In this document: positions 10,593 through 22,643 of the stretch, one piece after another
Position numbering within the stretch: position 1 is the first letter of the stretch
How the letters are laid out: every line of letters starts with the position of its first letter
NCBI RefSeq assembly: GCF_002086795.1
Contig: NZ_MVIM01000002.1
Location: 124,001-188,000 of the forward strand
Source of the DNA: Mycolicibacterium tusciae
Lineage (GTDB): Bacteria > Actinomycetota > Actinomycetes > Mycobacteriales > Mycobacteriaceae
Length of the DNA stretch: 64,000 bases
Direction: 5' to 3'
The notes under the pieces: generated by a model
Databases searched by the model: none
Told to the model about the DNA's origin: nothing
Seen by the model: only the letters and a program-made list of their open reading frames with translations
Made by a program: the position numbers and the translations under genes

Positions 10593-11423
10593 ATGCAGGG
10601 CTTCGCTGGAAAAGTCGCCGTCGTGACGGGCGCCGGATCGGGCATCGGGCAGGCCTTGGCGATCGAACTCGGACGCTCGGGCGCCAGCGTGGCGATCAGC
10701 GACGTCGACACCGAGGGCCTCGCGGTCACCGAGGAGCGGCTGAAAGCCATCGGCGCCAACGTGAAGGCCGACCGGCTCGACGTCACCGAGCGTGAGGCCT
10801 TCGAGCTGTACGCGGACTCGGTGGTCGAGCACTTCGGCAAGGTCAACCAGATCTACAACAACGCGGGCATCGCGTACGTCGGCGATGTCGAGATCACCCC
10901 GTTCAAGGACATCGAGCGGGTGATGGACGTCGACTACTGGGGAGTGGTCAACGGGACCAAGGTCTTTCTGCCGCATCTGATCGCGTCCGGCGACGGACAC
11001 GTCGTGAACGTTTCGAGCCTGTTCGGCATCTTCTCGGTTCCCGGGCAGGCGGCGTACAACTCGGCGAAGTTCGCGGTCCGCGGCTTCACCGAGGCGTTGC
11101 GTCAGGAGATGATCGCCGCAGGCCACCCGGTGAAGGTGACCACCGTGCACCCCGGCGGCATCAAGACCGCGATCATGCGCAACTCAACCGCAGCCGAGGG
11201 CGTCGACAAAGACGGCCTGACAAAGACTTTCGACAAGAAGCTGACGATCACGACCCCCGAGAAGGCGGCACAGATCATCCTCGAGGCGGTACGGAAGAAC
11301 CGCGCGCGGGTGCTCGTCGGTCCCGACGCGAAGATCCTCGACGTGATCGTGCGGATCACCGGATCGGGCTACCAGCGGCTGTTCTCTACGGTTGTATCGC
11401 GGCTCGTACCCAACGCGCACTGA
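10593..11423 (+). CDS. Short-chain dehydrogenase/reductase (Rv1245c-like)
   Basis: A 276-residue classical SDR. The dinucleotide-binding motif TGAGSGIG is near residue 11, NNAG near residue 90, a catalytic Ser lies in NVSSLFG, and the YNSAK (YxxxK) dyad is near residue 155. The Asp after strand 2 (SDVDTEG) favours NAD(H). It is a soluble oxidoreductase of unknown substrate. GAGGAG eight bases before the ATG supports the start. From memory it corresponds to Rv1245c. It stands alone, convergent with lpqZ. Confidence 0.9.
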   Translation: MQGFAGKVAVVTGAGSGIGQALAIELGRSGASVAISDVDTEGLAVTEERLKAIGANVKADRLDVTEREAFELYADSVVEHFGKVNQIYNNAGIAYVGDVEITPFKDIERVMDVDYWGVVNGTKVFLPHLIASGDGHVVNVSSLFGIFSVPGQAAYNSAKFAVRGFTEALRQEMIAAGHPVKVTTVHPGGIKTAIMRNSTAAEGVDKDGLTKTFDKKLTITTPEKAAQIILEAVRKNRARVLVGPDAKILDVIVRITGSGYQRLFSTVVSRLVPNAH

Positions 11424-11432
11424 CCGAAAAGG

Positions 11433-12281
11433 TCAGTCGCCCAATGGGTGTTCGGCGAGAAACGCGCCAGCGACCAGACCCGGTTCGGTGCCGTCCTCGA
11501 CCTGAGCGCGCATATCGGCCAGCGCGGCGGTGTCCAGTACGCCCGCAACCTCGTTGAGCGCCAGCACCTGCGACTCGTTGAGCTCGTTGCGCCGGTAGAG
11601 CGGCACCAGGTTCTCGGCGCGTATCAACGATGTGCGGTCGGACAGCATGAGCAACTCGGCCGGGATGTCGGGTGCCGCCGTCGACGTCCACGCGGCATTG
11701 ATCTTGCCCGCCCGAACCGCCTCGAACAGCGCTGCGGCGTCGGGATATTCGCGACCCTTGGACAGCTTGCACGTGCCGATGACGTCGGGTCCTGGCGCGC
11801 GGGATTCGTCCCTGACCCTGCCGACCTTCAGCTTGCCGCAGTTCCGCGTCGCCGCCGTCAGGTCCCGCCCGCCCCATGCTTCTGCGGTCGCCTCGGTGAC
11901 GGCCAGCGCGGGTTTGTCCTCGGCCGACGTCGTGTAGTCCCCCGCGGCGATGCCTTCAGGCAACGCGGACACCATCTCGCGGTACACCTGGGTCGCCGAC
12001 CGAGCCGTCGAATCGGGGAAGAACCTGTGCAGCACGCGGCCGGTGAAGCCGGGAACGACGCGCGCCTCCCCCGAGTCCAGTTTCGACAGTGGATCCGATG
12101 ACGTCTCGACGTGGGCGGGGCTGCCGTAGAACCGCAACGCCTCGGCGTAGATGTGGGCGATCAGCGCCGACTCGGGATCCGGCGCCGAACCGACCGTCAG
12201 CGACGGTGTCTGTTCGCCGGCGCCGCAACCGGCGGCGCTCACCGCGACGAGCGCAGCGAGCGCGCAGGCGAGCCGGCGCAC
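11433..12281 (-). CDS. lpqZ: Lipoprotein LpqZ, glycine-betaine/choline-type substrate-binding protein
   Basis: A 282-residue predicted lipoprotein. The signal peptide ends in the lipobox VSAAGC with the lipidated Cys at residue 19. The mature part has the OpuAC-like fold features (LTVGSAPDPESALIAHIYAEAL; GFTGRVLHRFFP), a family that binds quaternary amines for ABC import, but no ABC permease or ATPase is adjacent. It begins with GTG only 9 bp after the malic enzyme stop codon, so it is probably read from the malic enzyme promoter. The match to Rv1244 is from synteny. The ligand is unknown. Confidence 0.85.
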   Translation of the reverse strand: MRRLACALAALVAVSAAGCGAGEQTPSLTVGSAPDPESALIAHIYAEALRFYGSPAHVETSSDPLSKLDSGEARVVPGFTGRVLHRFFPDSTARSATQVYREMVSALPEGIAAGDYTTSAEDKPALAVTEATAEAWGGRDLTAATRNCGKLKVGRVRDESRAPGPDVIGTCKLSKGREYPDAAALFEAVRAGKINAAWTSTAAPDIPAELLMLSDRTSLIRAENLVPLYRRNELNESQVLALNEVAGVLDTAALADMRAQVEDGTEPGLVAGAFLAEHPLGD

Positions 12282-12290
12282 CGAGAAGAC

Positions 12291-13475
12291 CTAGGCCTGC
12301 GACGCCGCGGCAACCGCCTGGGCCACGGCGGGGGCGACCCGCGGATCCAAGACGCTGGGCACGATGTAGTCGGGGGCGAGATCGTCACCTACCACCGCGA
12401 AGATCGCCTCGGCTGCCGCCACCTTCATCTGCTCGGTGATACGCCGAGCGCCGGCGTCCAGCGCGCCGCGGAAGACCCCGGGGAACGCGAGCACGTTGTT
12501 GATCTGATTCGGGAAGTCGCTGCGTCCGGTGGCCACCACCGCCGCGTACTGCTTCGCGTCGTCGGGGTGGATCTCCGGGTCGGGATTGGACAGCGCGAAC
12601 ACGATTGCATCCGGGGCCATCGTCGCGACGATCTCCGGAGGCACGACACCGGCCGACAAGCCGAGGAACACGTCGGCACCGTTCAGCGCCTCGGCCATGC
12701 CACCCGAGAGGCCGTTTGGATTCGTCTCCTCGGCGATCTCGGCTTTGTACGCGTTGAGATTGCCGCGGTCCTTGTGCAAGATGCCTTGCGAGTCCAGCAA
12801 CGTGATATCGCGAATGCCCCTGGCCAGCAGGATCTTTGCGCATGCCACTCCTGCGGCACCGGCACCGGAGACGACCACCCGCAATCCGGTGATGTCGCGG
12901 TCGAGTACCTGCGCGGCACCGATGAGCGCCGCCAGCACGACGATCGCGGTGCCGTGCTGGTCGTCGTGCATCACGGGGCAGTCCAGCGCGTCGATGACAC
13001 GGCGTTCGATCTCGAAGCAGCGCGGCGCGGAGATGTCTTCGAGGTTGACTGCACCGAACGACGGCCGCAACCGCACCAGGGTCTCGACGATCTCGTCGGG
13101 ATCCTTGGTGTCGAGCACGATCGGGATCGAATCGAGGTCGGCGAACTGCTTGAACAGCGCGCTCTTGCCCTCCATCACCGGAAGTGCCGCCGCAGGCCCG
13201 ATATCGCCGAGGCCGAGGACCGCGCTGCCGTCGCTGACCACCGCGACCATGCGATTGGCCCACGTGTAGCGCGCCGCCAGGGTGTGGTCGGTCGCGATCG
13301 CACGGCTGACCTGCGCAACGCCGGGCGTGTAGGCAACCGACAGCGCCCGCTGGGAGTCGAGCGGCGCGTTCAGCGCTACCGACAGCTTTCCGCCCACATG
13401 GGCGGCGAAGATCTCGTCGTCGTGCAGGACGATCGGGGCTCTGTTGTCAGTCAGGTTTTCCACCGCTTGGGACAC
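12291..13475 (-). CDS. NAD(P)-dependent malic enzyme (short form)
   Basis: A 394-residue malic enzyme converting L-malate to pyruvate and CO2. The N-terminal catalytic domain has YTPGVAQVSRAI (catalytic Tyr), VSDGSAVLGLGDIGP and LEDISAPRCFEIE (metal ligands), and HDDQHGTAIV. The Rossmann domain has VVSGAGAAGVACAKIL. There is no phosphotransacetylase extension, so it is the short bacterial type; NAD versus NADP preference is not certain. It lies 48 bp downstream of mdh on the same strand, but a -10 box of its own sits just before its GTG start. From memory M. tuberculosis has no malic enzyme here (its mez lies elsewhere). Confidence 0.92.
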   Translation of the reverse strand: MSQAVENLTDNRAPIVLHDDEIFAAHVGGKLSVALNAPLDSQRALSVAYTPGVAQVSRAIATDHTLAARYTWANRMVAVVSDGSAVLGLGDIGPAAALPVMEGKSALFKQFADLDSIPIVLDTKDPDEIVETLVRLRPSFGAVNLEDISAPRCFEIERRVIDALDCPVMHDDQHGTAIVVLAALIGAAQVLDRDITGLRVVVSGAGAAGVACAKILLARGIRDITLLDSQGILHKDRGNLNAYKAEIAEETNPNGLSGGMAEALNGADVFLGLSAGVVPPEIVATMAPDAIVFALSNPDPEIHPDDAKQYAAVVATGRSDFPNQINNVLAFPGVFRGALDAGARRITEQMKVAAAEAIFAVVGDDLAPDYIVPSVLDPRVAPAVAQAVAAASQA

Positions 13476-13482
13476 GGCGCTC

Positions 13483-13488
13483 AGGTTA
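13483..13488 (-). promoter_or_regulatory. Leaderless -10 of the malic enzyme gene
   Basis: TAACCT on the minus strand, followed by 7 nt and the GTG at 13475, the spacing expected when transcription starts at the start codon. It lies within the 48-bp mdh/malic enzyme gap. Confidence 0.45.
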
Positions 13489-13523
13489 CTGACGAACCGG
13501 TAGGTAACCTAATCGACTTTATC

Positions 13524-14513
13524 TCAGATAAGCCCCAGGTCAGTGACGGCTTTGCGCTCGTCGGCCAGCTCAGCGGTCGACTTGTCGATACGCGCCCTGG
13601 AGAACTCGTCGATCTCCAGACCCTGAACGATGGACCAGTTGCCGTCCTTGGTCGTGACGGGGAACGACGAAATCAGCCCCTCGGGAACGCCGTAGCTGCC
13701 GTCGGACAAGACCGCCATCGACACCCAGTCGCCCTCGGGGCTGCCGAGCAGCCAGTCGCGTGCGGCGTCGGTGGTCGCCGATGCCGCCGAGGCCGCCGAC
13801 GACGCGCCGCGGGCGTCGATGATCGCCGCGCCGCGTTTGGCGACGGTCGGGATGAAGTCGTTCTCGATCCAGTTCTGGTCGTTGACGACCTCGGCGGCGT
13901 TCTTGCCGCCCACCTCGGCGTGGAACAGGTCCGGGTATTGGGTGGCCGAGTGATTACCCCAGATCGTCATCTTCTTGATGTCGGTGACCTTGGCGCCCGT
14001 CTTCTGGGCCAGCTGCGAGATCGCCCGGTTGTGGTCGAGGCGGGTCAGTGCGGAGAACCGCTCGTTCGGGATGTCGGGGGCATTGCTCATCGCGATCAGC
14101 GCGTTGGTGTTCGCCGGGTTACCTGTCACGCCGATGCGGACGTCGTCGGCGGCCACCTCGTTGAGCGCCTTGCCCTGGGCGGTGAAGATCGCACCGTTGG
14201 CCTCGAGCAGATCTCCGCGCTCCATGCCCGGGCCGCGGGGACGGGCGCCGACGAGCAGTGCCAGGTTCACCCCGTTGAAGATCTTGCTGGCGTCGGCACC
14301 GATCTCGACGCCGGCCAGCAGCGGGAACGCGCAGTCGTCGAGCTCCATCACGACGCCCTCGAGCGCCTTGAGCGCTGGTTCGATCTCCAGGAGTCTCAGC
14401 TCGATCGGACGGTCCGGGCCGAGCAATGAACCGCTGGCCAGACGAAACAGCAGGCTGTAGCCGATCTGGCCGGCGGCACCGGTCACCGCGACCTTGAGGG
14501 GAGATGTGCTCAC
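13524..14513 (-). CDS. mdh: Malate dehydrogenase
   Basis: A 329-residue cytosolic malate dehydrogenase interconverting malate and oxaloacetate with NAD in the TCA cycle. It shows the N-terminal Rossmann motif [18 protein letters not shown], the mobile loop [15 protein letters not shown] with substrate-binding arginines, [11 protein letters not shown], and the catalytic histidine in [12 protein letters not shown]. Length and motifs match the actinobacterial MDH type (Rv1240). AAGGAG nine bases before the GTG supports the start. It is divergent from corA and followed by malic enzyme, so both malate-consuming enzymes are together. Confidence 0.96.
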   Translation of the reverse strand: MSTSPLKVAVTGAAGQIGYSLLFRLASGSLLGPDRPIELRLLEIEPALKALEGVVMELDDCAFPLLAGVEIGADASKIFNGVNLALLVGARPRGPGMERGDLLEANGAIFTAQGKALNEVAADDVRIGVTGNPANTNALIAMSNAPDIPNERFSALTRLDHNRAISQLAQKTGAKVTDIKKMTIWGNHSATQYPDLFHAEVGGKNAAEVVNDQNWIENDFIPTVAKRGAAIIDARGASSAASAASATTDAARDWLLGSPEGDWVSMAVLSDGSYGVPEGLISSFPVTTKDGNWSIVQGLEIDEFSRARIDKSTAELADERKAVTDLGLI

Positions 14514-14653
14514 GTCAGGTGCTCCTTGGACGGATGTGTTAAGCGGTTGCTTTCGGGGACGAAACTAGCAGGGTCCGTTTGAGGTATGCCGCGTAGCATT
14601 CACCAAGTCTTGTAAGGCCAGCGCTGCGCGTATCGACCCGGGGAGGTGACCCG

Positions 14654-15757
14654 ATGCCATCGTTTCGCCAACTGCCTCCGTCGCTGCGGCCGAACGTGCG
14701 GCCCAGGCCCGGCCAACCGGATGCCGCCTCGATTCATGTTCCCGTCGCGCGGGCCATGGTGGATTGCGCCGTCTACTGCGAGGGCACCCGGTTGCCCGGC
14801 AAGTACACCCACGCGGCGGCGCTGAGCAAGGTGCACGACCTCGAGGCCGCCGGGAAGGACGCGTTTGTCTGGGTCGGCCTGCACGCACCCGACGATCGTC
14901 AGATGCAGGCCGTCGCCGACGTGTTCGGCCTGCACCCGCTGGCCGTCGAAGATGCCGTGCACGCCCACCAGCGACCGAAGCTGGAGCGCTACGACAACAC
15001 CTTGTTCCTGGTCCTCAAGACCGTCAACTACGTCGAGCATGTCTCCGTAGCCCTGGCCCGCGAGATCGTGGAGACCGGCGAGATCATGATCTTCGTCGGC
15101 CAGGATTTCGTGGTCACCGTGCGCCATGGTGACCACAGCGGTTTGGCCGGGGTTCGCAAGAAGTTCGACGCATCACCCGACAGCCTCAAGCTGGGCCCGT
15201 ATGCGGTCATGCATGCCATCGCCGATCACGTCGTGGACAGCTATCTCGACGTCACGGACCTGATCGAGACGGACATCGACGCGATGGAAGAGGACATCTT
15301 CTCGCCGACGGCCAAGACCAATATCGAGTGCATCTATCTGCTCAAGCGGGAGGTCGTAGAGCTACGCCGCGCCGTCGCGCCGTTGACATTCGCATTGCAG
15401 CGAATCGGCACCGACCACAACGACCTGATCTCGATCGAGGTCCGCCGGTACATGCGCGACATACTCGATCACAACATTCAGGCGTCCGACCGGATCACCA
15501 GTTACGACGAGGTGCTCAGCTCGCTAGTGCAGGCCGCGGCGGGCAAGGTGGCGATGCAACAGAACACCGACATGCGCAAGATCTCCGCGTATGTCGCCAT
15601 CGCCGCTGTGCCAACGGCGATCGCGGGCATCTACGGCATGAACTTCGACTACATGCCAGAACTCAGACAGGCCTGGGGTTATCCGGCAGTGCTGTTGGTG
15701 ATGGTCATCATCTGCTCCCTGCTGTTCCGGGCGTTCAGGCGCAACCACTGGCTCTAA
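14654..15757 (+). CDS. corA: CorA-family magnesium/cobalt transporter
   Basis: A 367-residue CorA protein: a large cytoplasmic N-terminal domain (FVWVGLHAPDDRQMQAVADVFG; LEDAVHAHQRPKLE-type segment) and two C-terminal membrane helices. The pore signature GMN (IYGMNFDYMPEL) lies near residue 330. It is a pentameric inner-membrane channel for Mg2+. GGGGAGG just before the ATG supports the start. Orthologue of Rv1239c by position. The 3' end overlaps the convergent SUFU gene by 4 bp. Confidence 0.94.
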   Translation: MPSFRQLPPSLRPNVRPRPGQPDAASIHVPVARAMVDCAVYCEGTRLPGKYTHAAALSKVHDLEAAGKDAFVWVGLHAPDDRQMQAVADVFGLHPLAVEDAVHAHQRPKLERYDNTLFLVLKTVNYVEHVSVALAREIVETGEIMIFVGQDFVVTVRHGDHSGLAGVRKKFDASPDSLKLGPYAVMHAIADHVVDSYLDVTDLIETDIDAMEEDIFSPTAKTNIECIYLLKREVVELRRAVAPLTFALQRIGTDHNDLISIEVRRYMRDILDHNIQASDRITSYDEVLSSLVQAAAGKVAMQQNTDMRKISAYVAIAAVPTAIAGIYGMNFDYMPELRQAWGYPAVLLVMVIICSLLFRAFRRNHWL

Positions 15758-16347
15758 CTCGGTTGCGCGGCTCGCCGCCCAGGGTTCAAGACGTCGACGC
15801 CGTCCTGCGTCCACGCCTCGCGCATGGCTTCGGCACCTTTGAGTCGCACCCACGCCGCCTCGGTGGCCGTGATGGGTGTGGCGCTCAGCACCGTCACCGG
15901 CGGCAGCGGGTCGGTCAGTGCGACGTCTTCGATGTCGCTGCGTCCCAACAGAAAAGCGGAGAACGGTGCACCCTCCCAGAGCGGCGTCTCCAGGTCGATC
16001 AGCGCGTCCGGTTCCAGAATCAGGCCTTCGACGGCGGGTGCCGCGGCCAGGATCGCCAACGAGCGTGCGAGACCCTTGGGCGTCGGACCTCGCAGCGCGA
16101 CGACGGCCTCGGCGCGGGGACCGTGCAGTGCGTCGGTCACCAGCTCCGTGGGATCGAACATCGGGTGACGCGAACAACCAACCGACACATAGTGACTGAC
16201 ACCGCCACCATCGGGACCGAAGCGCAGCACATCGATCCGTTCGGTGCCAAGGAACGTGACACTGGCCTCGACGGGCTCAGCGGTGATGCCAGTCCGGACG
16301 AAGTGCTCGCGCAGGTGTGCGCGAACCGCGGCCGGGACGTCGATCAC
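15754..16347 (-). CDS. Suppressor-of-fused (SUFU) domain protein
   Basis: A 197-residue soluble protein. The middle ([36 protein letters not shown]) and the end ([29 protein letters not shown]) match the SUFU-like fold of bacterial proteins. Its start codon overlaps the sugC stop by 4 bp (ATGA), so it is translationally coupled as the last cistron of the lpqY-sugABC operon. Bacterial SUFU proteins are often immunity-type proteins in toxin loci, but no toxin is next to this one. Its role in the trehalose operon is unknown. Confidence 0.75.
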   Translation of the reverse strand: MIDVPAAVRAHLREHFVRTGITAEPVEASVTFLGTERIDVLRFGPDGGGVSHYVSVGCSRHPMFDPTELVTDALHGPRAEAVVALRGPTPKGLARSLAILAAAPAVEGLILEPDALIDLETPLWEGAPFSAFLLGRSDIEDVALTDPLPPVTVLSATPITATEAAWVRLKGAEAMREAWTQDGVDVLNPGRRAAQPS

Positions 16348-17531
16348 TCGGCCGGCGCGGGCGTCGCGTCGGGAAGCGTGAGGTTCATGCCGGTGTCGGC
16401 GTCGAAGATCGTCAGCTTCGACGTATCGAACGCCAGCTGGACCGTGTCGCCCTGCTTGGCCTGGGATTCGGTGGAAACCCGTGCCACGAACTCGTTTTCG
16501 GCGGCTCCCGACTCACTGGCCAACTCTGCCAGCTGGGCGGCCTGCGCACCCTCGCCCTCGCTCTGGAAATGCAGATATTTGTCCGCGCCGAGCGATTCGA
16601 CGAAGTCCACCGTCACGTCGAACGTCAGGGCCCTGATCCGCGCGTAGCCGTCCATCACCGCGGCGTCCTCGAGGTGTTCTGGCCGGATGCCGACGATCAC
16701 GTTGTTGGGGGTTTGGTGCCTGGCGATCAGGTCGTGGACTTCCTGGGTCAGCGTGACCTCGCCGAAGGGCAGACGCACGCCGACGTCGGTCAAGGTGGCC
16801 GGGAAGAAGTTCATCGCAGGCGATCCGATGAAGCCCGCGACGAATAGGTTGGCCGGCCGGTTGTACAGCTCCTCCGGCGTGCCGATCTGCTGTGCTTCCC
16901 CGGCGAGCAGGACCACCACGCGGTCCCCCAGCGTCATCGCCTCGGTCTGGTCATGGGTGACGTAGACGGTGGTGGTGCCCAGCTTGTCCTGCAGGCGGGC
17001 GATCTCCGAACGCATCTGCACGCGCAGCTTGGCGTCGAGGTTCGACAGCGGCTCGTCCATCAGGAACGCCTTGGGGTTGCGCACGATCGCGCGTCCCATG
17101 GCCACCCGCTGGCGTTGGCCGCCGGACAGCTGGGCTGGCTTACGGTCCAGAAACTGGGTCAGATCAAGGACTTTCGCGGCCTCCTCGACCTTCTGTGTGA
17201 TCTCAGCCTTGTTCATCTTGGCCAGGGTCAGCGGGAACGCGATGTTCTGGCGCACAGTCATGTGCGGGTAGAGCGCATACGACTGGAACACCATCGCGAT
17301 GTCGCGGTCCTTGGGCGCCTTCTCGTTGACCCGTTCGCCGCCGATCCTCAGCTCTCCGGAGGAGATCTCCTCGAGACCGGCGATCATGTTGAGCGTGGTC
17401 GACTTTCCGCAGCCGGAGGGTCCGACGAGGATGATGAACTCGCCGTCGGCGATGGTCATCGAGAGGTCCTTCACGGCCGTGGCGCCGCCTGCGTAACTCT
17501 TGGTCACCCGGTCCAACACGATTTCGGCCAT
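16344..17531 (-). CDS. sugC: Trehalose ABC importer, ATP-binding subunit
   Basis: A 395-residue MalK/UgpC-type ATPase that powers LpqY-SugA-SugB trehalose uptake. It shows Walker A (GPSGCGKST, about residues 37-45), the Q-loop in [14 protein letters not shown], the signature [14 protein letters not shown], Walker B ([12 protein letters not shown]), the switch histidine in [10 protein letters not shown], and a C-terminal TOBE/regulatory region ([13 protein letters not shown]). It starts 4 bp after sugB and is followed by the overlapping SUFU gene. In mycobacteria this system recycles trehalose released during mycolate transfer at the cell envelope. Confidence 0.96.
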   Translation of the reverse strand: MAEIVLDRVTKSYAGGATAVKDLSMTIADGEFIILVGPSGCGKSTTLNMIAGLEEISSGELRIGGERVNEKAPKDRDIAMVFQSYALYPHMTVRQNIAFPLTLAKMNKAEITQKVEEAAKVLDLTQFLDRKPAQLSGGQRQRVAMGRAIVRNPKAFLMDEPLSNLDAKLRVQMRSEIARLQDKLGTTTVYVTHDQTEAMTLGDRVVVLLAGEAQQIGTPEELYNRPANLFVAGFIGSPAMNFFPATLTDVGVRLPFGEVTLTQEVHDLIARHQTPNNVIVGIRPEHLEDAAVMDGYARIRALTFDVTVDFVESLGADKYLHFQSEGEGAQAAQLAELASESGAAENEFVARVSTESQAKQGDTVQLAFDTSKLTIFDADTGMNLTLPDATPAPAE

Positions 17532-17535
17532 GGAG

Positions 17536-18371
17536 TTACCCCTTCACCGCGCCGGACGTGAGGCCGGCAACGATCCGTCGCTGGAAGATGAGAACAAAGA
17601 TAATGATCGGGATGGTGATGACCATCGCGCCCGCCGCGATCGACCCGGTCGGTTCCTCGAACTGCGAACTGCCCGTGAAGTTGGCGATCGCGACCGGCGC
17701 GGTGATCGCACGCTGAGTGGCCGTCAGTGAAAGCGCCAGCAGCAGGTCGTTCCACGCGAAGATGAAGACCAGGATCGCCGCGGTGACGATGCCGGGCGCG
17801 GCCAGCGGGGCGATCACCTTACGGAACGCCTGCGCCGGCGTGGCGCCGTCCATCTTGGCCGCCTTCTCCAGATCCCAGGGGATCTCCTTGAAGAACGCCG
17901 AGAGGGTGTAGATCGCCAGCGGAAGCGCGAAGGTGATGTACGGGATGATCAGACCCGGCCAGGTGTCGAACAATCCCAGCCTGCGTTCGATGTTGAACAG
18001 CGGTGTCACCAGCGAGATCTGGGGGAACATCGCGATCAGCAGCGCGACGCCGACCAGCAGTCGCTTACCCGGAAACGCCAGTCGCGCCACGGCGTACGCC
18101 GCCATTCCGCCGATCAAGACCGCGATGAGGGTGGTGATCAGGCCGATGCCGATCGAGTTGATCAGCGCCGAGCTGAACGCATCGCCGGTGAAGATTCCCT
18201 TGTAGTTGTCGAAGGTGATCTGCGTCGGAATCAGCTTGCCGTCCTTGACGCTTGACGTCGGCTTGAGCGAAAGGCTGAGGATCCACAGCACCGGCAACAA
18301 CGCATAGGCGACGACGATGATGTTGACAATCGTCCATCCGGTCGCACGGCCCGCGCCAGCCCGTTCGGCCA

Positions 18372-18372
<1 letters not shown>
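17536..18372 (-). CDS. sugB: Trehalose ABC importer, permease subunit SugB
   Basis: A 278-residue MalG-type permease with six membrane helices and the EAA loop ([28 protein letters not shown]) that contacts SugC. The ATG at 18372 overlaps the sugA stop codon (ATGA), which fixes the start; the frame stays open far upstream only because it is the antisense-free shadow of sugA. Confidence 0.95.
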
Positions 18373-20770
<2,398 letters not shown>

Positions 20771-20849
20771 ACTTGCCGCGCGCGCGTCGCACACCGTTAC
20801 GCAATTGCGCGCCTGGGCAAAGTGCCAGCTAACGCCCGCGCGTCCCCGA

Positions 20850-21374
20850 CTAGATCTTCAAGCGTGCCAGGAGATCCCGGCCGTGCTCGGCGCTCTGGGG
20901 ATCGCACAGGACGTCGTATCGTCCCGCGACGAGTTGCATCGTCGAACTGAAATCTCTTGTGCCACGCGCCATCGCATACGGAATCGCGGAGGTGATGAGG
21001 CCGAAGAACACCCCGGCTATGAGGCCGGTGATCAGCGCGCCCCACGGGCTCGGGCTGAAGAACCCCAGGATCAGTCCGATGAACAGACCCAGCCACGCGC
21101 CGGTGAGCACACCGCCGCCGAGCACCTTGGGCCAACTCAGCCTGCCCGTGACGCGTTCCACCTGCATCAGGTCGACACCGACGATCGTCACCTGCTGGAC
21201 CGGAAACTGCTGGTCTGACAGGTAGTCGACGGCGCTCTGCGCCTCGGCGTAGGTCGGATACGACCCGATCGGCCAGCCTTTCGGAGGTGTGGGCAGGGCC
21301 GCGGGACCGCGTCGGGTCGTCGGCGTGCCCGGCGTTGTGCCGGCCGGCTGTCCAGGCTGGAACGGGCTGGTCAT
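20850..21374 (-). CDS. Small membrane protein with general-stress-protein 17M-like domain (Rv1234-like)
   Basis: A 174-residue protein. A Pro/Thr-rich N-terminus is followed by a YflT/GSP17M-like alpha-beta segment (IGSYPTYAEAQSAVDYLSDQ, VQQVTIVGVDLMQVERVTGRL) and a glycine-zipper pair of hydrophobic helices (about residues 85-130). The ATG at 21374 is preceded by AAGGAG at 11 nt, which decides the start although the frame is open further. It lies between lpqY and the divergent DUF4190 genes. Membrane-located; function unknown. Confidence 0.78.
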   Translation of the reverse strand: MTSPFQPGQPAGTTPGTPTTRRGPAALPTPPKGWPIGSYPTYAEAQSAVDYLSDQQFPVQQVTIVGVDLMQVERVTGRLSWPKVLGGGVLTGAWLGLFIGLILGFFSPSPWGALITGLIAGVFFGLITSAIPYAMARGTRDFSSTMQLVAGRYDVLCDPQSAEHGRDLLARLKI

Positions 21375-21481
21375 CGCTGAATCATTCTCCTTTGTCGCGG
21401 GCCTGCTGTTGCCGCGGGATCCGGCTGGCGATCTCACCAAGACAACGTCTTCCGCCCCGCAAAGGTGCCGCGTATTTGCGC

Positions 21482-21487
21482 TAGGTT
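21482..21487 (+). promoter_or_regulatory. Leaderless -10 of the DUF4190 gene
   Basis: TAGGTT followed by 7 nt and the ATG at 21495; no Shine-Dalgarno sequence precedes that ATG. Confidence 0.45.
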
Positions 21488-21494
21488 GAACAGC

Positions 21495-22223
21495 ATGACA
21501 AATCCGGGCGACGACGCTGGCCAAACGGCATCATCCGGCTCCGGCGACGGGGCATCCGAGCCGGCGTCGACGAGCTACGAGGCGCCGCCGATCGAGCAGA
21601 GCCAGGAGCCGTCCGGAGAACAGCCCGAGCAGCCGACCCAGGTCTACGAGCAGAGACCGCCCGAGCAACCGACCCAGGTCTACGAGCAGAGGCCGTTCGA
21701 GCAGCCGGGGTACACGCCCCCGCCGGCCTACGACCCCACGCCCCAGTCGGCACCGGAGTATCCGAGTTATCCGCCGCCTCCGTCCTACGGCGAGTTCGGC
21801 GATCCGGCTGCCCCCGGGTATCCGCCGCCCCCGCCGTACGGCACGCCGCCTCCCGGCTTCGGACCACCGGCTCCCGGCTTCGGGCCACCGCCACCACCTC
21901 CCGGCTACGGCCCGCCACCGGGCTATGGCCCGCCTGCGGGCTTTGGTCCACCTCCGGGCTATCCCGCGGCTCCGAGCTATCCCGCGTACGGCGCGCAGTC
22001 GGAGAAGACCAACGCGATGGCCATCGGCGCGCTGGTGGCGTCGATCGTCGGATTCTGCTGCGGCATCGGTTCGATCGTCGGCATCGTGCTCGGCATCGTC
22101 GCGATGAACCAGATCAAACAGAGCGGGGAAAAGGGCCACGGACTCGCGGTCGCAGGTATCGCGGTCGGGGTGCTCTCGCTGCTCATCAACGTGCTCTGGA
22201 CCATCGGCGTCATGGCTAGTTGA
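21495..22223 (+). CDS. Proline-rich DUF4190 membrane protein (Rv1233c-like)
   Basis: A 242-residue protein. The first ~165 residues are disordered and Pro/Gly/Tyr-rich, with two copies of a 'PEQPTQVYEQRP'-type unit and many GYGPPP/GFGPP repeats. The last ~75 form two membrane helices with the DUF4190 pattern (AIGALVASIVGFCCGIGSIVGIVLGIVA, then KGHGLAVAGIAVGVLSLL). It is a small envelope protein of unknown function. The start is the ATG 8 nt after a TAGGTT box, so the transcript is probably leaderless. A second DUF4190 gene follows 21 bp later. Confidence 0.8.
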   Translation: MTNPGDDAGQTASSGSGDGASEPASTSYEAPPIEQSQEPSGEQPEQPTQVYEQRPPEQPTQVYEQRPFEQPGYTPPPAYDPTPQSAPEYPSYPPPPSYGEFGDPAAPGYPPPPPYGTPPPGFGPPAPGFGPPPPPPGYGPPPGYGPPAGFGPPPGYPAAPSYPAYGAQSEKTNAMAIGALVASIVGFCCGIGSIVGIVLGIVAMNQIKQSGEKGHGLAVAGIAVGVLSLLINVLWTIGVMAS

Positions 22224-22244
22224 TCGACGGACGCCCGGGGACAG

Positions 22245-22631
22245 ATGAACGCCAGCGACCCGGAACACTCGCCGGTCGACTATCCGTCCGCACCTGGGCT
22301 GCCTCCGCCGGTCTACCCGCCACCGCCCGGATATCCAGGCGTGGCAGCTTATTACCCCGTTTATGACCCGTACCGGCCGCTGAAGCCGCCTGGCACCAAC
22401 GACAAGGCGATCGCATCGCTCGTCACGTCCATCGCAGGCTGGGTGTGCTGCGCCCCGCTGGCCATCGTCGGTCTCGTGCTGGGTGTGCTCGCGATGCGCG
22501 AGACCAAACGCTCTGGACAGGCGGGGTGGGGCATGGCGCTGGCTGGCACGATCATCGGTGGCCTGTTCACCGCAGGCCTGCTGGTCGTCCTGCTGCTCTA
22601 CATAGCGCTCGGGATCAGCTCCATCCGTTAG
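22245..22631 (+). CDS. Small DUF4190 membrane protein
   Basis: A 128-residue paralogue of the preceding gene with a shorter Pro/Tyr-rich N-terminus (about 50 residues) and the same two-helix DUF4190 unit (IASLVTSIAGWVCCAPLAIVGLVLGVLAMRETK, GWGMALAGTIIGGLF). It is tandem to its paralogue and probably co-transcribed. Convergent with the CitE-like gene. Confidence 0.78.
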   Translation: MNASDPEHSPVDYPSAPGLPPPVYPPPPGYPGVAAYYPVYDPYRPLKPPGTNDKAIASLVTSIAGWVCCAPLAIVGLVLGVLAMRETKRSGQAGWGMALAGTIIGGLFTAGLLVVLLLYIALGISSIR

Positions 22632-22643
22632 GGCCCTGACGCG

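Noticed and set aside
12111..14429. A 772-codon plus-strand ORF across lpqZ, malic enzyme and mdh
   Set aside because: It spans three well-recognised minus-strand genes and has Arg/Gly/Val-rich shadow composition.
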